Program-made: the position numbers and the translations under genes
Assembly (NCBI RefSeq): GCF_001641755.2
Contig: NZ_LRFG02000003.1
Location: 470,309-534,308 of the forward strand
DNA length: 64,000 nt
From: Microbulbifer flavimaris
GTDB lineage: Bacteria > Pseudomonadota > Gammaproteobacteria > Pseudomonadales > Cellvibrionaceae
Reading direction: 5' to 3'
Shown: positions 48,446-57,633 of the stretch, piece after piece
Layout of the letters: each line of letters starts with the position of its first letter
Numbering within the stretch: the stretch's first letter is position 1
Notes under the pieces: generated by a model
What the model saw: only the letters and a program-made list of their open reading frames with translations
Databases searched by the model: none
What the model was told of the DNA's origin: nothing

Positions 48446-48844
48446 ATGAACAGCGGAATTTTCTGCGATCTCACCAAACTGCTGGGCCGACTGCTGATAT
48501 CTCTGATGTTTATCAGCGCCGGCTGGAGCAAAATCGCCGGTTACGCCGGTACACAGGCCTACATGGAGTCCGCCGGCGTCCCCGGCGCCTTGCTGCCGCT
48601 TGTCATCATCGCCGAGCTGGGCGGTGGTCTCGCCGTCCTGTTCGGTTTCCTCTCCCGCTGGGCGGCGCTGGGGCTCGCGGTCTTCTGCCTCGCCAGCGCC
48701 TGGCTTTTCCACTATGTCCCCGGGGACCAGGCCCAGATGATCAGTTTCATGAAGAACATCACCATTGCCGGTGGTTTCTTGATTCTCGCCGCTTCCGGTC
48801 CCGGCAACCTGAGTCTGGATCACTGGCTGCGTCGTAATAAGTAA
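48446..48844 (+). CDS. DoxX family membrane protein
   Basis: A 132-residue protein with four membrane segments. FISAGWSKIAGY followed by an ALLPLVIIAELGGGLAVLFG region is typical of DoxX. Family members are linked with oxidative stress or quinone-dependent redox proteins, but the function here is not known. The ATG at 48446 follows GAGGAATTG. The glutathionyl-hydroquinone reductase gene 65 bases downstream strengthens the redox context; this pair is frequently seen together. Confidence 0.9.
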   Translation: MNSGIFCDLTKLLGRLLISLMFISAGWSKIAGYAGTQAYMESAGVPGALLPLVIIAELGGGLAVLFGFLSRWAALGLAVFCLASAWLFHYVPGDQAQMISFMKNITIAGGFLILAASGPGNLSLDHWLRRNK

Positions 48845-48909
48845 CTGCGATGAGGGAGCGGCCGCCGGCCGCACCTTCTGTCCAACGATTGAATAGTTGA
48901 GGAGGGGTT

Positions 48910-49881
48910 ATGGGCCTGTTGGTCAAAGGTCAGTGGCAGGACCGCTGGTACGACACGGAAAAGAGCGGTGGTGAATTCGTCCGCGAAGACGCACAGCTGC
49001 GCAACTGGATTACCGCAGACGGCAGCCCCGGCCCCGGCGGTGAGGGGGGATTTGCCGCGGAGGCAGATCGTTATCATCTGTACGTCTCGCTGGCCTGTCC
49101 CTGGGCGCACCGCACACTGATCTTTCGCAAACTGAAGGGGTTGGAGGATCTGATCAGTGTATCCGTAGTAAGTCCTTACATGCACGAGCACGGCTGGACC
49201 TTCAACAAAGAGGAGGGCAGCAGTGGCGATGCCCTGTTCCAGAGCGACTACCTGCACCAGGTCTATACCCGCAATAAAGCCGATTACACCGGGCGGGTGA
49301 CGGTGCCCCTGTTGTGGGACAAGCAGCGCGGCTGCGTGGTGAGCAATGAGTCGTCGGAAATCATCCGCATGTTCAATTCCGCCTTTGACGGCCTCACCGG
49401 CAATACCGACGATTACTATCCCCTGGACCTGCGCGGCGATATCGACGCCACCAACGACATTGTTTACGAAAACGTCAATAACGGCGTCTATCGTGCCGGT
49501 TTCGCGACACAAAAGGATGCCTATGAGCACGCCTACGAGCGGCTCTTCTCCACCCTGGAGCAGCTGGAGCGACGCCTGGCGGAGAACCGTTACCTCTGCG
49601 GGGACCGCATTACCGAGGCAGACTGGCGCCTGTTCACGACCCTGGTGCGCTTCGACCCCGTCTATCATGGCCACTTCAAGTGCAACAAGCAGCGACTGGC
49701 GGACTACCCCAATTTGTGGGGTTACGTGAGAGAGCTCTACCAGTGGCCCGGCGTGGCGGAGACAGTGGATTTTCACCACATCAAAACGCACTACTACGCC
49801 AGCCACGACACCATCAATCCCACAGGCATAGTGCCGAAGGGGCCAGAGCTGGATTATTCCGCGCCACATCATCGCGGCTGA
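48910..49881 (+). CDS. Glutathionyl-hydroquinone reductase (Xi-class glutathione transferase, YqjG-like)
   Basis: A cytoplasmic enzyme that reduces glutathionyl-hydroquinones, 323 residues. The catalytic Cys63 is in SLACPWAHRT, the Xi-class signature. NESSEIIRMFNSAF and the C-terminal helical domain with CGDRITEADWRLF complete the pattern. The ATG at 48910 follows TGAGGAGGGG. It forms a likely unit with DoxX and the LysR regulator. Confidence 0.94.
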   Translation: MGLLVKGQWQDRWYDTEKSGGEFVREDAQLRNWITADGSPGPGGEGGFAAEADRYHLYVSLACPWAHRTLIFRKLKGLEDLISVSVVSPYMHEHGWTFNKEEGSSGDALFQSDYLHQVYTRNKADYTGRVTVPLLWDKQRGCVVSNESSEIIRMFNSAFDGLTGNTDDYYPLDLRGDIDATNDIVYENVNNGVYRAGFATQKDAYEHAYERLFSTLEQLERRLAENRYLCGDRITEADWRLFTTLVRFDPVYHGHFKCNKQRLADYPNLWGYVRELYQWPGVAETVDFHHIKTHYYASHDTINPTGIVPKGPELDYSAPHHRG

Positions 49882-49973
49882 GCGCCGGGCGAATTTGGAG
49901 GGATCAAGCGGGACCGGGGTGCCAATGGTGCGGGGCCTCCCGGTACTCAGGAGGCCTGCGCGGCGGGGTCTGC

Positions 49974-51242
49974 TCAGCGAGTGGGGAGCCGCACCGGTGC
50001 AGGCTTTTGTTTGCCGTCCACGGTGATCGGCACCCGTGCCCGCGCCACCAGTAGCACCAGCGCCAGCGCGGTGGCCGCACAGGCGCACATGGTGGCGGCA
50101 ATGGGAACCAGGGTGCCGGTGTGCAGGCCGTTGACCAGTCCACCGAGGATGCCGCCGGTAATAAACAGCGAGGCCCCGTAGAGCGCATTGGCGCTGCCAC
50201 TGATATTGGGGAAAAACTCCAGGTAGCAGGCGGCGGCATTGGGGGCGGTGAGGCCGATACAGGCCATCACCATCAGCAGCGGCACCATCCAGCGCAGCAG
50301 CGTCAGTTCACCGGCCAGAGTTCCCAGCAACAGCAGGCTGCAACCCAGCAACTGCAGCCCCACCCCCGCCAGCAGTATCTGCCGCGGTTCAAAATACTTC
50401 AGCAGCCGAATATTCAACTGCACCATGGTGATCAGCCCCAGGACGCAGGCGCCGAAAAATAGCGGGAAGCGCCCGGCTGGCACCCCGAAATACTCCATGA
50501 ATACGAAAGGTGCGGTGGTGATGTAGATAAACATCGAGCCGCTCACACAGGCCTGGGTGCCGAGAAAGCCCAGCGCGCGCCGGTTGCGCAGGACCTGTCC
50601 GTAGTTGCGCAGCAGGTGACGCTTGGGGGCTGCCTGGCGGCGGGCGCGGGTGAAGCGTGATACCGTCTCCGGCAACAGGGTTCGCACCAGGATCAGCATC
50701 GCCAGGGCGTAGCAAAGCAGAAACAGGAAGATCCACTGCCAGTCACCGGCAATCACGAGCAGGGAACCGATCACCGGCGCCGCCAGCGGTGCCAGCAGCA
50801 TCATGGTGCTGATCACGGAAATGATCCGTGCGGCATCGCGCCCGCTGTACAGGTCGCGCACGATGGCCGCACAGATGACGGTGCCGAAGCCGCCCCCCAA
50901 AGCCTGGGTGAAGCGCAGCAGGATCAGCTGGTCGGCATTTTTTATCCACAGGATCAGAAAAGTACTGATGATAAAAATGATCAGGCCGATGGTGCCCACG
51001 GTGCGGCGACCCCAGCGATCTGATAGCGGTCCCCCCAGCAGCTGTCCCATGGCGAAGCCGAGCAGAAAGCTGGATACCGAGTGCTGCACCCGCGCCACCT
51101 CGCTACCCAGTGAGTCGGCGATGGCGGGAATGGCGGGCAGGTAGGTATCGATGGCAAATGGCGTCAGTGCCACCAGGGCTGCCAGCCACAGTGACAGCCA
51201 GCGCGGCGGGAGTTTGTCATCGGTCGGCGGCAAGAGGCTCAT
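49974..51242 (-). CDS. Bcr/CflA-family drug exporter (MFS)
   Basis: A major facilitator of 422 residues and 12 predicted helices. The first loop motif is GQLLGGPLSDRWGRRTVG. It begins with the family-typical ALVALTPFAIDTYLPAIPAI and has RFTQALGGGFGTVICAAIVR. Relatives export bicyclomycin, chloramphenicol-type compounds or sulfonamides by proton antiport; the substrate here is unknown. It is transcribed on the minus strand after hexR, but the two are about 90 bases apart. Confidence 0.92.
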   Translation of the reverse strand: MSLLPPTDDKLPPRWLSLWLAALVALTPFAIDTYLPAIPAIADSLGSEVARVQHSVSSFLLGFAMGQLLGGPLSDRWGRRTVGTIGLIIFIISTFLILWIKNADQLILLRFTQALGGGFGTVICAAIVRDLYSGRDAARIISVISTMMLLAPLAAPVIGSLLVIAGDWQWIFLFLLCYALAMLILVRTLLPETVSRFTRARRQAAPKRHLLRNYGQVLRNRRALGFLGTQACVSGSMFIYITTAPFVFMEYFGVPAGRFPLFFGACVLGLITMVQLNIRLLKYFEPRQILLAGVGLQLLGCSLLLLGTLAGELTLLRWMVPLLMVMACIGLTAPNAAACYLEFFPNISGSANALYGASLFITGGILGGLVNGLHTGTLVPIAATMCACAATALALVLLVARARVPITVDGKQKPAPVRLPTR

Positions 51243-51335
51243 AAACGGGCTCGGTACAGCGGGATGGGCAGTGTGCCCCCCGGCGGCGGGCGCGGCATGG
51301 TACTGGCCCTGCCCCGGTGTTACCAGCGCCGCGGG

Positions 51336-52187
51336 CTACTTGTCCTGGCGCAGGGTATAGAGGCCCTGTTTCAGTTTGAGCAGGTGGTCCTGCAGTTGCG
51401 GACCCTTGCGTTGGGCCACGCCGATCGCCAGGGTGTCGATCACCACCAGGTGGGCGATGCGCGAGGAGAGTGGCGTATAGATTTCGATGTCTTCTTCCAC
51501 GTCCACTTCCAGCGGGATGGTGGCCTGTTGCGCCACCGGGGATCCGCTCGGGGCCAGGCCAATCACGGTACCGCCCTGCTGCTTGACCATTTCCATCGAG
51601 TGCAGCAGTGCTTTGGTGCGCCCGCTCTGGGAGATGGCTACCACCACATCGCCGGGCTCCATAGACATGGCTGACATGTTCTGCATGTGGTGATCGGAGT
51701 GTGCAGCGGTGGCCAGCTGCAGGCGGAAGAACTTGTGCTGGGCGTCGCTGGCTACGGCACCGGAGGCGCCGAAGCCAAAAAATTCCACCCGCTTGGCGGG
51801 GGCGATGGCGGCGACGGCGGCTTCCAGTGCACGATTGTCGATGGTGTCGCGCACGTTCAGCAGCGTATCCACGGTGGAGTCGAAGACCTTGCGCTTATAC
51901 TCGGCGATGGTGTCCGTCTCGGTGACCGCGATCTGGCCGAAACTGGGGCTGGAGGCCAGCTGTTGGGCCAGGTTCAGCTTGAATTCCTGGAAGCCGGAGC
52001 AGCCCACGGCGCGGCAGAATCGCACCACGGTGGGTTCGCTCACCTGGGCCTCAGTGGCCAGGTCGACGATCCGCATGTGAATCACCTCGTCCGGATTGGC
52101 GAGGATATACTCCGCCACCTTGCGCTCTGACTTGCGCATGGAGGACAGCTGTTCACTGATTTTCTGCGTGACTTCCGCCGGTTTCAC
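51336..52187 (-). CDS. hexR: RpiR-family regulator HexR
   Basis: HexR represses Entner-Doudoroff and central-carbon genes and senses 2-keto-3-deoxy-6-phosphogluconate. The 283-residue product has an RpiR-type N-terminal helix-turn-helix (ATEAQVSEPTVVRFCRAVG) and a SIS sugar-phosphate domain (FGFGASGAVASDAQHKFFRL, VVAISQSGRTKALLHSMEM). The start is GTG at 52187 with AGAAGGAAG upstream. A longer frame extends into the palindromic repeat and is not used. The usual neighbours zwf, edd and glk are not in the window. Confidence 0.9.
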   Translation of the reverse strand: MKPAEVTQKISEQLSSMRKSERKVAEYILANPDEVIHMRIVDLATEAQVSEPTVVRFCRAVGCSGFQEFKLNLAQQLASSPSFGQIAVTETDTIAEYKRKVFDSTVDTLLNVRDTIDNRALEAAVAAIAPAKRVEFFGFGASGAVASDAQHKFFRLQLATAAHSDHHMQNMSAMSMEPGDVVVAISQSGRTKALLHSMEMVKQQGGTVIGLAPSGSPVAQQATIPLEVDVEEDIEIYTPLSSRIAHLVVIDTLAIGVAQRKGPQLQDHLLKLKQGLYTLRQDK

Positions 52188-52278
52188 GGTACTTCCTTCT
52201 CTATTACAGACCGCGCAGTTTAGCGGCTGCTCCCCACTGTGGCGAGCGGACATTGAGGCACTTCCGGGCGGCTCCGCT

Positions 52279-52370
52279 GACGGGCCTCCTTTCGGGACAC
52301 GCCGTGAATACATCCCTGTAGGCTTGTCGGCCGGGTCCATCCGGCCGACAGTCCCGTAAGGAGACCCGCC
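52279..52370. repeat. Interspersed-type palindromic repeat element
   Basis: Outer arms 52279-52298 and 52351-52370 pair at 17 of 20 positions. Inside, TGTCGGCCGG (52325-52334) pairs perfectly with CCGGCCGACA (52341-52350) across a six-base loop. The unpaired segment 52299-52324 contains CGTGAATACATCCCTGTAGG, which I recall as a common intergenic repeat in marine gammaproteobacteria. The structure fits a REP-like or MITE-like element between hexR and uvrD. Confidence 0.75.
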
Positions 52371-52408
52371 ACCAGAGCCTGCGCATCGCACTCTCTGCGC
52401 GAGAAAAC

Positions 52409-52424
52409 CTGTTTATTTACACAG
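52409..52424. promoter_or_regulatory. LexA (SOS) box before uvrD
   Basis: CTGTTTATTTACACAG fits CTGT-N8-ACAG exactly and lies 35 bases before the uvrD start. It predicts LexA repression and DNA-damage induction, as in E. coli uvrD. Confidence 0.85.
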
Positions 52425-52444
52425 GTACCCTGCACCAGCTCTGG

Positions 52445-52450
52445 TACAAT
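52445..52450 (+). promoter_or_regulatory. Possible -10 box of uvrD
   Basis: TACAAT ends eight bases before the uvrD ATG, and no Shine-Dalgarno is visible. If used, the transcript would begin within about two bases of the ATG. A convincing -35 is not present at the right distance; the LexA box overlaps that area. Confidence 0.4.
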
Positions 52451-52458
52451 CGCCGCCC

Positions 52459-54654
52459 ATGGACGTATCTCAGATTCTAGACCCCCTCAACGACGCGCAG
52501 CGCGAGGCCGTCGCTGCTCCTCCCGGCAACCAGCTGGTACTGGCGGGTGCCGGTTCCGGCAAGACCCGTGTGCTGGTGCACCGCATCGCCTGGCTGATGC
52601 AGGTGGAGGGTGCCTCGCCCTACTCCATTCTCGCGGTCACCTTTACCAACAAGGCCGCCCGGGAGATGCGCGCGCGCATCGAGGAGCTGCTGGGGGTAAA
52701 CACCTTCGGCATGTGGGTGGGCACCTTCCACGGTATCGCCCACCGCCTGCTCAAGGCCCACTACAAAGAGGCAAAGCTGCCGCAGAACTTCCAGATCCTC
52801 GACAGCGATGACCAGCTGCGCCTGATCAAGCGGGTGCAGAACGACCTGGGCCTCGACGAGAAGAAATGGCCGCCGCGGGAGACCCAGTGGTGGATTGGCG
52901 CCCAGAAAGACGAGGGTCTGCGTCCCCAGTACATCCACGCCGGTGCCGACCCCTGGCTGCAGACCATGGTGCGTACCTACTTCGCCTACGAGGAAGCCTG
53001 CCAGCGCGGTGGCCTGGTGGACTTCGGTGAACTGCTGCTGCGCGCCCACGAACTGCTGCGGGACAACGATTCCGTGCTGGCTCACTACCGCAACCGCTTC
53101 CCCACCATCCTGGTGGATGAGTTCCAGGACACCAACACCATCCAGTATGCCTGGCTGCGCCTGCTGGCCGGCGACCAGTGCAACATCACCGCGGTGGGGG
53201 ACGACGACCAGTCGATCTACGGCTGGCGCGGCGCCAAGATCGAGAATATCCAGCACTTCGAGAGCGACATGCGCGACGTGCAGACCGTGCGCCTCGAGCA
53301 GAATTACCGCTCCACCAGCACCATCCTCAAGGCGGCCAACGCGGTTATCGAGCACAATGCCGGGCGCCTGGGCAAGGAACTGTGGACCCGCGGTGAGGAA
53401 GGCGAGCCCATCTCCCTCTACGCCGCCTACAACGAGCAGGACGAGGCGCGCTTCATCGTGGAGCGAATCCAGGACTGGGTACGCGACGGCCACCGCCGCG
53501 ACAGCGTCGCCATCCTGTACCGCTCCAATGCCCAGTCGCGGGTACTGGAAGAAGCGCTCTTGCGCGAGCAGGTGCCCTACCGCATCTACGGTGGACAGCG
53601 CTTCTTCGAGCGTATGGAGATCAAGAACGCGCTGTCTTACATGCGCCTGATCAGTAACCGGGATGACGACACCGCCTTCGAGCGGGTGGTGAATACCCCT
53701 ACCCGCGGCATCGGTGCGCGCACGGTGGATGCGGTGCGCAGCTTCGCCCGCGAGCACGGCTGCTCCATGTGGCAGGGGGCTACCCGCATGCTGCAACAGC
53801 GGGTGCTGGCGGCGCGGGCCGGCAACGCCCTGCAGGGTTTCCTCGACCTGGTCAACCAGCTGGCGGCCAGTGCCGAGGACAAGCTGTTGGGCGCCATCGC
53901 CGAGGATGTGATCGAGACCAGCGGCCTGCTGGACTTCCACGGCAAGGAAAAGGGCGAGAAGGGCCAGACGCGGGTGGAAAACCTGCAGGAACTGGTGAGT
54001 GCCTGTCGCGACTTCGACGGTATCGAGATACCGGAGGGCGAGGAAGAGCCGCCGCTGCTGGAGCAGTTCCTCGACAGCGCCGCCCTGGACGCCGGCGAGG
54101 GGCAGGCGGACGAATTCGAGGATGCGGTGCAGCTGATGACCCTGCACTCCGCCAAGGGGCTGGAGTTCCCGCTGGTGTTCCTGGCCGGGGTGGAGGAAAA
54201 CCTCTTCCCGCACAAGATGTCGGCGCAGGAGCCTGGCCGCATGGAGGAGGAGCGCCGTCTCTGCTACGTCGGTATCACCCGCGCGATGATGAAGCTTTAC
54301 ATCACCTACGCGGAAAACCGGCGCCTGTTCGGAACCGAAACCTATAACAGCCCGTCGCGCTTTATCGGCGAGATTCCGCCGGAGCTGGTGCACGAGGTGC
54401 GCCTCAAAACCGAGATCTCGCGACCGCTGTTCAACGCGGATTACGGCAAGGCCGGTCGCCTGTCAGACCCGGCGCCGGATTTTGACGACCTGCCACCACT
54501 GGCCCTGGGCGGCCGCGTGGACCACCCCAAATTCGGCGAGGGCACGGTAGTGCAGTTCGAGGGCAGCGGCCCGCGGGCGCGGGTGCAGGTCAATTTCGAT
54601 GATGCCGGCAGCAAGTGGTTGGTGGTGGCGATGGCTAAGTTACAGCCGCTGTAA
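52459..54654 (+). CDS. uvrD: DNA helicase II UvrD
   Basis: A superfamily 1 3'-5' helicase for nucleotide excision and mismatch repair, 731 residues. Walker A is AGAGSGKT near residue 30, followed by FTNKAAREMRARI (motif Ia). Walker B is ILVDEFQDTN and motif III is VGDDDQSIYGWRGA. Motif V is LMTLHSAKGLEFPLVFLAG, and motif VI contains RRLCYVGITRA. The C-terminal KFGEGTVVQFEGSG and VNFDDAGSKWLVVAMAKLQ region marks UvrD rather than Rep. An SOS box lies upstream. Confidence 0.97.
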   Translation: MDVSQILDPLNDAQREAVAAPPGNQLVLAGAGSGKTRVLVHRIAWLMQVEGASPYSILAVTFTNKAAREMRARIEELLGVNTFGMWVGTFHGIAHRLLKAHYKEAKLPQNFQILDSDDQLRLIKRVQNDLGLDEKKWPPRETQWWIGAQKDEGLRPQYIHAGADPWLQTMVRTYFAYEEACQRGGLVDFGELLLRAHELLRDNDSVLAHYRNRFPTILVDEFQDTNTIQYAWLRLLAGDQCNITAVGDDDQSIYGWRGAKIENIQHFESDMRDVQTVRLEQNYRSTSTILKAANAVIEHNAGRLGKELWTRGEEGEPISLYAAYNEQDEARFIVERIQDWVRDGHRRDSVAILYRSNAQSRVLEEALLREQVPYRIYGGQRFFERMEIKNALSYMRLISNRDDDTAFERVVNTPTRGIGARTVDAVRSFAREHGCSMWQGATRMLQQRVLAARAGNALQGFLDLVNQLAASAEDKLLGAIAEDVIETSGLLDFHGKEKGEKGQTRVENLQELVSACRDFDGIEIPEGEEEPPLLEQFLDSAALDAGEGQADEFEDAVQLMTLHSAKGLEFPLVFLAGVEENLFPHKMSAQEPGRMEEERRLCYVGITRAMMKLYITYAENRRLFGTETYNSPSRFIGEIPPELVHEVRLKTEISRPLFNADYGKAGRLSDPAPDFDDLPPLALGGRVDHPKFGEGTVVQFEGSGPRARVQVNFDDAGSKWLVVAMAKLQPL

Positions 54655-54678
54655 TGGATTGAGTGAGGGAGCAAGGGG

Positions 54679-55203
54679 ATGCTGTCTAAGTTGCCGCAAC
54701 TGCTGGTTTTCCTGCTCATTACTACGCTGGGCTTAGCTCAGACACTCATATACTGGCGCTTTGGCAGGAATTTCGCGCGCTGGCCACGTGTTCCGGCTGA
54801 GATCACTCACTCCCGTTTGCTGAACCAACTGATAGATGGAAGGAGTGTTGTGGAGGCGATCGTCACTTTCAAATATGAAGTTGATGGGCGCGAATACTCC
54901 TCCAAAACTCCCGCTCTGCGAAGTTATAACCTGTTTCCTTCAGTGAAGTATGAATCGGGGTTGGTAGAAAAATATCGTCCCGGAGATGTGGTTACGGCGC
55001 GCTTCCATCCACTTCAGCCATCAATCGCTTATTTGGAGCGGGCACCCATTAGCTGGTCCAGCACTCTGTTATTACCTGCCTGGATAGCTCTGGGCTTTGC
55101 GGTGTTATACGGTATTAACAACGGCTACTTTACACGGTTATGGGACTTTCTCGTCTTGCAGAATGACTTGCTCATCATGGAATCTGAGTCACGCCGACAG
55201 TAG
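54679..55203 (+). CDS. DUF3592-type membrane protein
   Basis: A 174-residue product of unknown function. An N-terminal membrane helix (LLVFLLITTLGLAQTL) is followed by a beta-rich extracytoplasmic domain with FKYEVDGREYSSKT and YRPGDVVTARFHP, a pattern of DUF3592. A second helix lies near residues 122-142. It starts 24 bases after uvrD. Codon use is less GC-rich than uvrD. Confidence 0.75.
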   Translation: MLSKLPQLLVFLLITTLGLAQTLIYWRFGRNFARWPRVPAEITHSRLLNQLIDGRSVVEAIVTFKYEVDGREYSSKTPALRSYNLFPSVKYESGLVEKYRPGDVVTARFHPLQPSIAYLERAPISWSSTLLLPAWIALGFAVLYGINNGYFTRLWDFLVLQNDLLIMESESRRQ

Positions 55204-55271
55204 CATGACTTTTCCGGGCTGGTGCAACTGCTGGCGTGGTGACAAATTGCAAAATAAGAACACAAAAGCTG

Positions 55272-56408
55272 ATGAAGAAAATAAACTGGTACCCCCCGAT
55301 TATCCTCGGTCTGCTGGCCCTGCTGGTCATCACCTTCGGCACTCTGGTCGCGTCCCGTGCCTCACTGGGCCCGGCCCAGCAATTTACCGAGGTTGGTGGG
55401 CAGGAAACCTTTGAGTGGAAACTTGTCACCACCTGGCCGAAAAATTTTCCGGGTCTCGGTAGCGCACCGGAGCGCTTCGCCAAAAAAGTAGCGGAGATGT
55501 CCGGTGGGCGGCTGAAAATCCAGGTTTATGGTGCCGGGGAGCTGGTGCCCGCCATGGGCGTCTTCGGGGCAGTATCCGAGGGGGCGGCGCAGATGGGCCA
55601 TGGAGCCGCCTATTACTGGAAAGGCAAGCTGCCGGCAGCGCAGTTCTTCACTGCCGTACCCTTCGGCCTCAATGCCCAGGAAATGAATGGCTGGCTGCAC
55701 CACGGCGGTGGGCTGGAACTGTGGCAGGAGATATACGAGCCCTTCAATTTGATTCCCATGGCCGGGGGCTCCACCGGGGTGCAGATGGCGGGCTGGTTCA
55801 ACAAGGAAATCAATTCCGTCGAAGACCTCAGGGGGCTCAAGATGCGCATCCCCGGCCTCGGCGGCGAGGTACTGAACCGGGCAGGCGGCACTGCAGTGAC
55901 GATTCCCGGTGGCGAGTTGTACACGGCACTGCAGACCGGGGTGATCGATGCCACCGAGTGGGTGGGGCCGTACAATGATCTGGCTTTCGGCTTTCACCAG
56001 ATTGCCCAGTATTACTACTACCCTGGCTGGCACGAGCCGGGCTCGATCCTCGAGTTCATCGTCAACAAGAGTGCCTTCGAGAAACTGCCGGATGACCTGC
56101 GGGCAATCGTCCGCGCCGCCGCCCGGGATGCCAACCAGGACATGCTCGACGAGTACACCGCCCGCAATAATCGCGCGTTGAAAGAGCTGGTGGACCAGCA
56201 TGGCGTGCAGCTGAAGCGCCTGCCGGACGAGGTGCTGTCACACCTGAAGCAAATCAATACACAGCTGCTGGAAGAAACTGCGGCAGAGGACCCGCAGTTT
56301 GCGCGGATCTATAAAGCCTTCCGCGAGTTCGAGGCGCAGGTGATTCCCTACCACCGGATCAGTGAAGAGGCCTACTACGAGACCCGCTCGCTGGAACGGG
56401 ACCACTAA
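55272..56408 (+). CDS. TRAP-transporter-type solute-binding protein (DctP family), orphan
   Basis: A 378-residue periplasmic binding protein with a long hydrophobic N-terminus (LGLLALLVITFGTLVA) that may act as an anchor rather than a cleaved signal. Mature features are WKLVTTWPKNFPGLG, the substrate-carboxylate Arg region LRGLKMRIPGLGGEVL, and GVIDATEWVGPYNDLAFG. The WVGP type is associated with 2-oxo or other monocarboxylate ligands. No DctQ/DctM membrane genes follow, so it must work with components encoded elsewhere. The ATG at 55272 (MKKINWYPP) is chosen. Confidence 0.88.
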   Translation: MKKINWYPPIILGLLALLVITFGTLVASRASLGPAQQFTEVGGQETFEWKLVTTWPKNFPGLGSAPERFAKKVAEMSGGRLKIQVYGAGELVPAMGVFGAVSEGAAQMGHGAAYYWKGKLPAAQFFTAVPFGLNAQEMNGWLHHGGGLELWQEIYEPFNLIPMAGGSTGVQMAGWFNKEINSVEDLRGLKMRIPGLGGEVLNRAGGTAVTIPGGELYTALQTGVIDATEWVGPYNDLAFGFHQIAQYYYYPGWHEPGSILEFIVNKSAFEKLPDDLRAIVRAAARDANQDMLDEYTARNNRALKELVDQHGVQLKRLPDEVLSHLKQINTQLLEETAAEDPQFARIYKAFREFEAQVIPYHRISEEAYYETRSLERDH

Positions 56409-56611
56409 CCGGCTGGGCAGTAACGGCGGTGGACCCGCGCGTTTTAGATGGGGCAAACCAGGGAAGGCCGTTAGGCATAGGGAGTGCCCGAGGATCTTCA
56501 CGGTGAGATCAAGATTGGCCGCGGCACCCCCGTCACCGTTTGCCTGTTCACGCTGAAGCCCGCTCCACGCTTGTGGGGTACCGCGGGCGTCCGGGGGCGC
56601 GCTGAAAAAGA

Positions 56612-57007
56612 TCAGCTGTTGGGCAGCGGCCTGGTATGCCCCTTGTCATCGATGGCGACGAACACGAACTCCCCCTCGGTGACCTTCACCTGCTCGCCGG
56701 AACCGACGCGGGTCAGCCAGACTTCCACCATGGTGCGGATCGAAGAGCGACCCACCTCGATAGGCTCGGCATAGCAGCTGACGGTGGAGCCCACGGGCAC
56801 CGGGCGCAGGAACACCATGTTGCCGGTAGCCACTGTGGTGACCCGGCCACGGGCGATGGTCTGCGCAAAGATGGCGCCGGCGAGGTCCATTTGTGACATC
56901 AGCCAGCCGGCGAATACATCCCCCTGGGGGTTGGTATCCCGGGGCATGGCCAGGGTTTGCAGGGTAAGGGTGCCGGTGGGTTGTGGCTCTTCATCTAGTG
57001 CTGCCAT
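56612..57007 (-). CDS. yciA: Acyl-CoA thioesterase YciA
   Basis: A hotdog-fold thioesterase of 131 residues, close to E. coli YciA in length. TLAMPRDTNPQGDVFAGWLMSQMDLAGAIFA has the catalytic Asn-Pro-x-Gly-Asp helix of the acyl-CoA hydrolase family. VATGNMVFLRPVPVGSTVSCYAE is also typical. It hydrolyses various acyl-CoAs in the cytoplasm. The ATG at 57007 (MAALDEE) is preferred to longer frames. It is divergent from the copper cluster. Confidence 0.92.
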   Translation of the reverse strand: MAALDEEPQPTGTLTLQTLAMPRDTNPQGDVFAGWLMSQMDLAGAIFAQTIARGRVTTVATGNMVFLRPVPVGSTVSCYAEPIEVGRSSIRTMVEVWLTRVGSGEQVKVTEGEFVFVAIDDKGHTRPLPNS

Positions 57008-57165
57008 GGACTGCTCACGAACTGTTAGATTTATTGGAGGTTGCCGCGAAGCGGGTGGCGCATTGTAGCACAGCGTGCACACAAATTAGCCACAGGTGAC
57101 AAAGCCAAACGTGGCGCCGCGGGCAAGTTTTCCGAGTGCCACAGTTCTGTTTCACCGGTGCAAAC

Positions 57166-57194
57166 TTGCCCGATCTACGCCAGAGACCTAGAAT
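57166..57194 (+). promoter_or_regulatory. Putative promoter of the copper cluster
   Basis: TTGCCC (57166-57171), a 17-base spacer and TAGAAT (57189-57194) end six bases before the ATG at 57201. Transcription would start at or next to the A of the start codon, and there is no Shine-Dalgarno. No CueR-type or CusR-type box was recognised by eye. Confidence 0.5.
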
Positions 57195-57200
57195 CCCGCC

Positions 57201-57575
57201 ATGCACCGCATCCTGACCCTGTTCCTGCTGCTGATGTTCAGCGCCCAGAGCTTCGCCTCTGCGGTGCAGCATGACTGTGGCGAGATGGACATGGGCAGCG
57301 CGGGTTCCATGGCCCATGCCGACATGGACATGCACCACGACATGTCCTCGGATATGCCCTGCTGTGACGACTCCAGCAACGACGCAAGCGCCTCGGAGCA
57401 GGCACGACAGTGCCAGCTCAGTTGTGCACTAGGCACTTGCGCCTCACCGGTGGCCGTCGTGGCCGTCTTCTCGCCGCTCGAGGTAACCCGATATCACCCC
57501 ACGGTGACGTGGTCCCCGATCGAGCGCCCTGACACCCCTCATTCCAGTCTGTTCCGGCCCCCCATCGCCGCCTGA
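57201..57575 (+). CDS. Small Met/His/Cys-rich secreted protein (CopL-like)
   Basis: A 124-residue product with a signal peptide (cleavage near residue 19). A short mature region is dense in metal ligands: HDCGEMDMGSAGSMAHADMD, then MHHDMSSDMPCCDD, then CQLSCALGTC. This matches CopL-like proteins that precede copper-resistance genes in Xanthomonas and relatives. It probably binds Cu(I)/Cu(II) in the periplasm or takes part in copper-dependent control. It leads the efflux genes; the OMF gene begins 58 bases later. No ribosome-binding site is visible. Confidence 0.75.
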   Translation: MHRILTLFLLLMFSAQSFASAVQHDCGEMDMGSAGSMAHADMDMHHDMSSDMPCCDDSSNDASASEQARQCQLSCALGTCASPVAVVAVFSPLEVTRYHPTVTWSPIERPDTPHSSLFRPPIAA

Positions 57576-57633
57576 TGACCCGTTAACGGGTGCCCCGTGC
57601 ACCTGCGAGCCATCAACCAGACAGGAATAACCG

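Noticed and set aside
52477..54393. 638-codon minus-strand frame across uvrD
   Set aside because: A shadow of uvrD, whose helicase motifs are all present on the plus strand.
56484..56611. Short plus-strand frame after the DctP gene (MPEDLHGEIKIGRGTPV)
   Set aside because: It runs antisense into yciA, has no ribosome-binding site, and its kinase-like 'GRGT' resemblance is too short to support a remnant.
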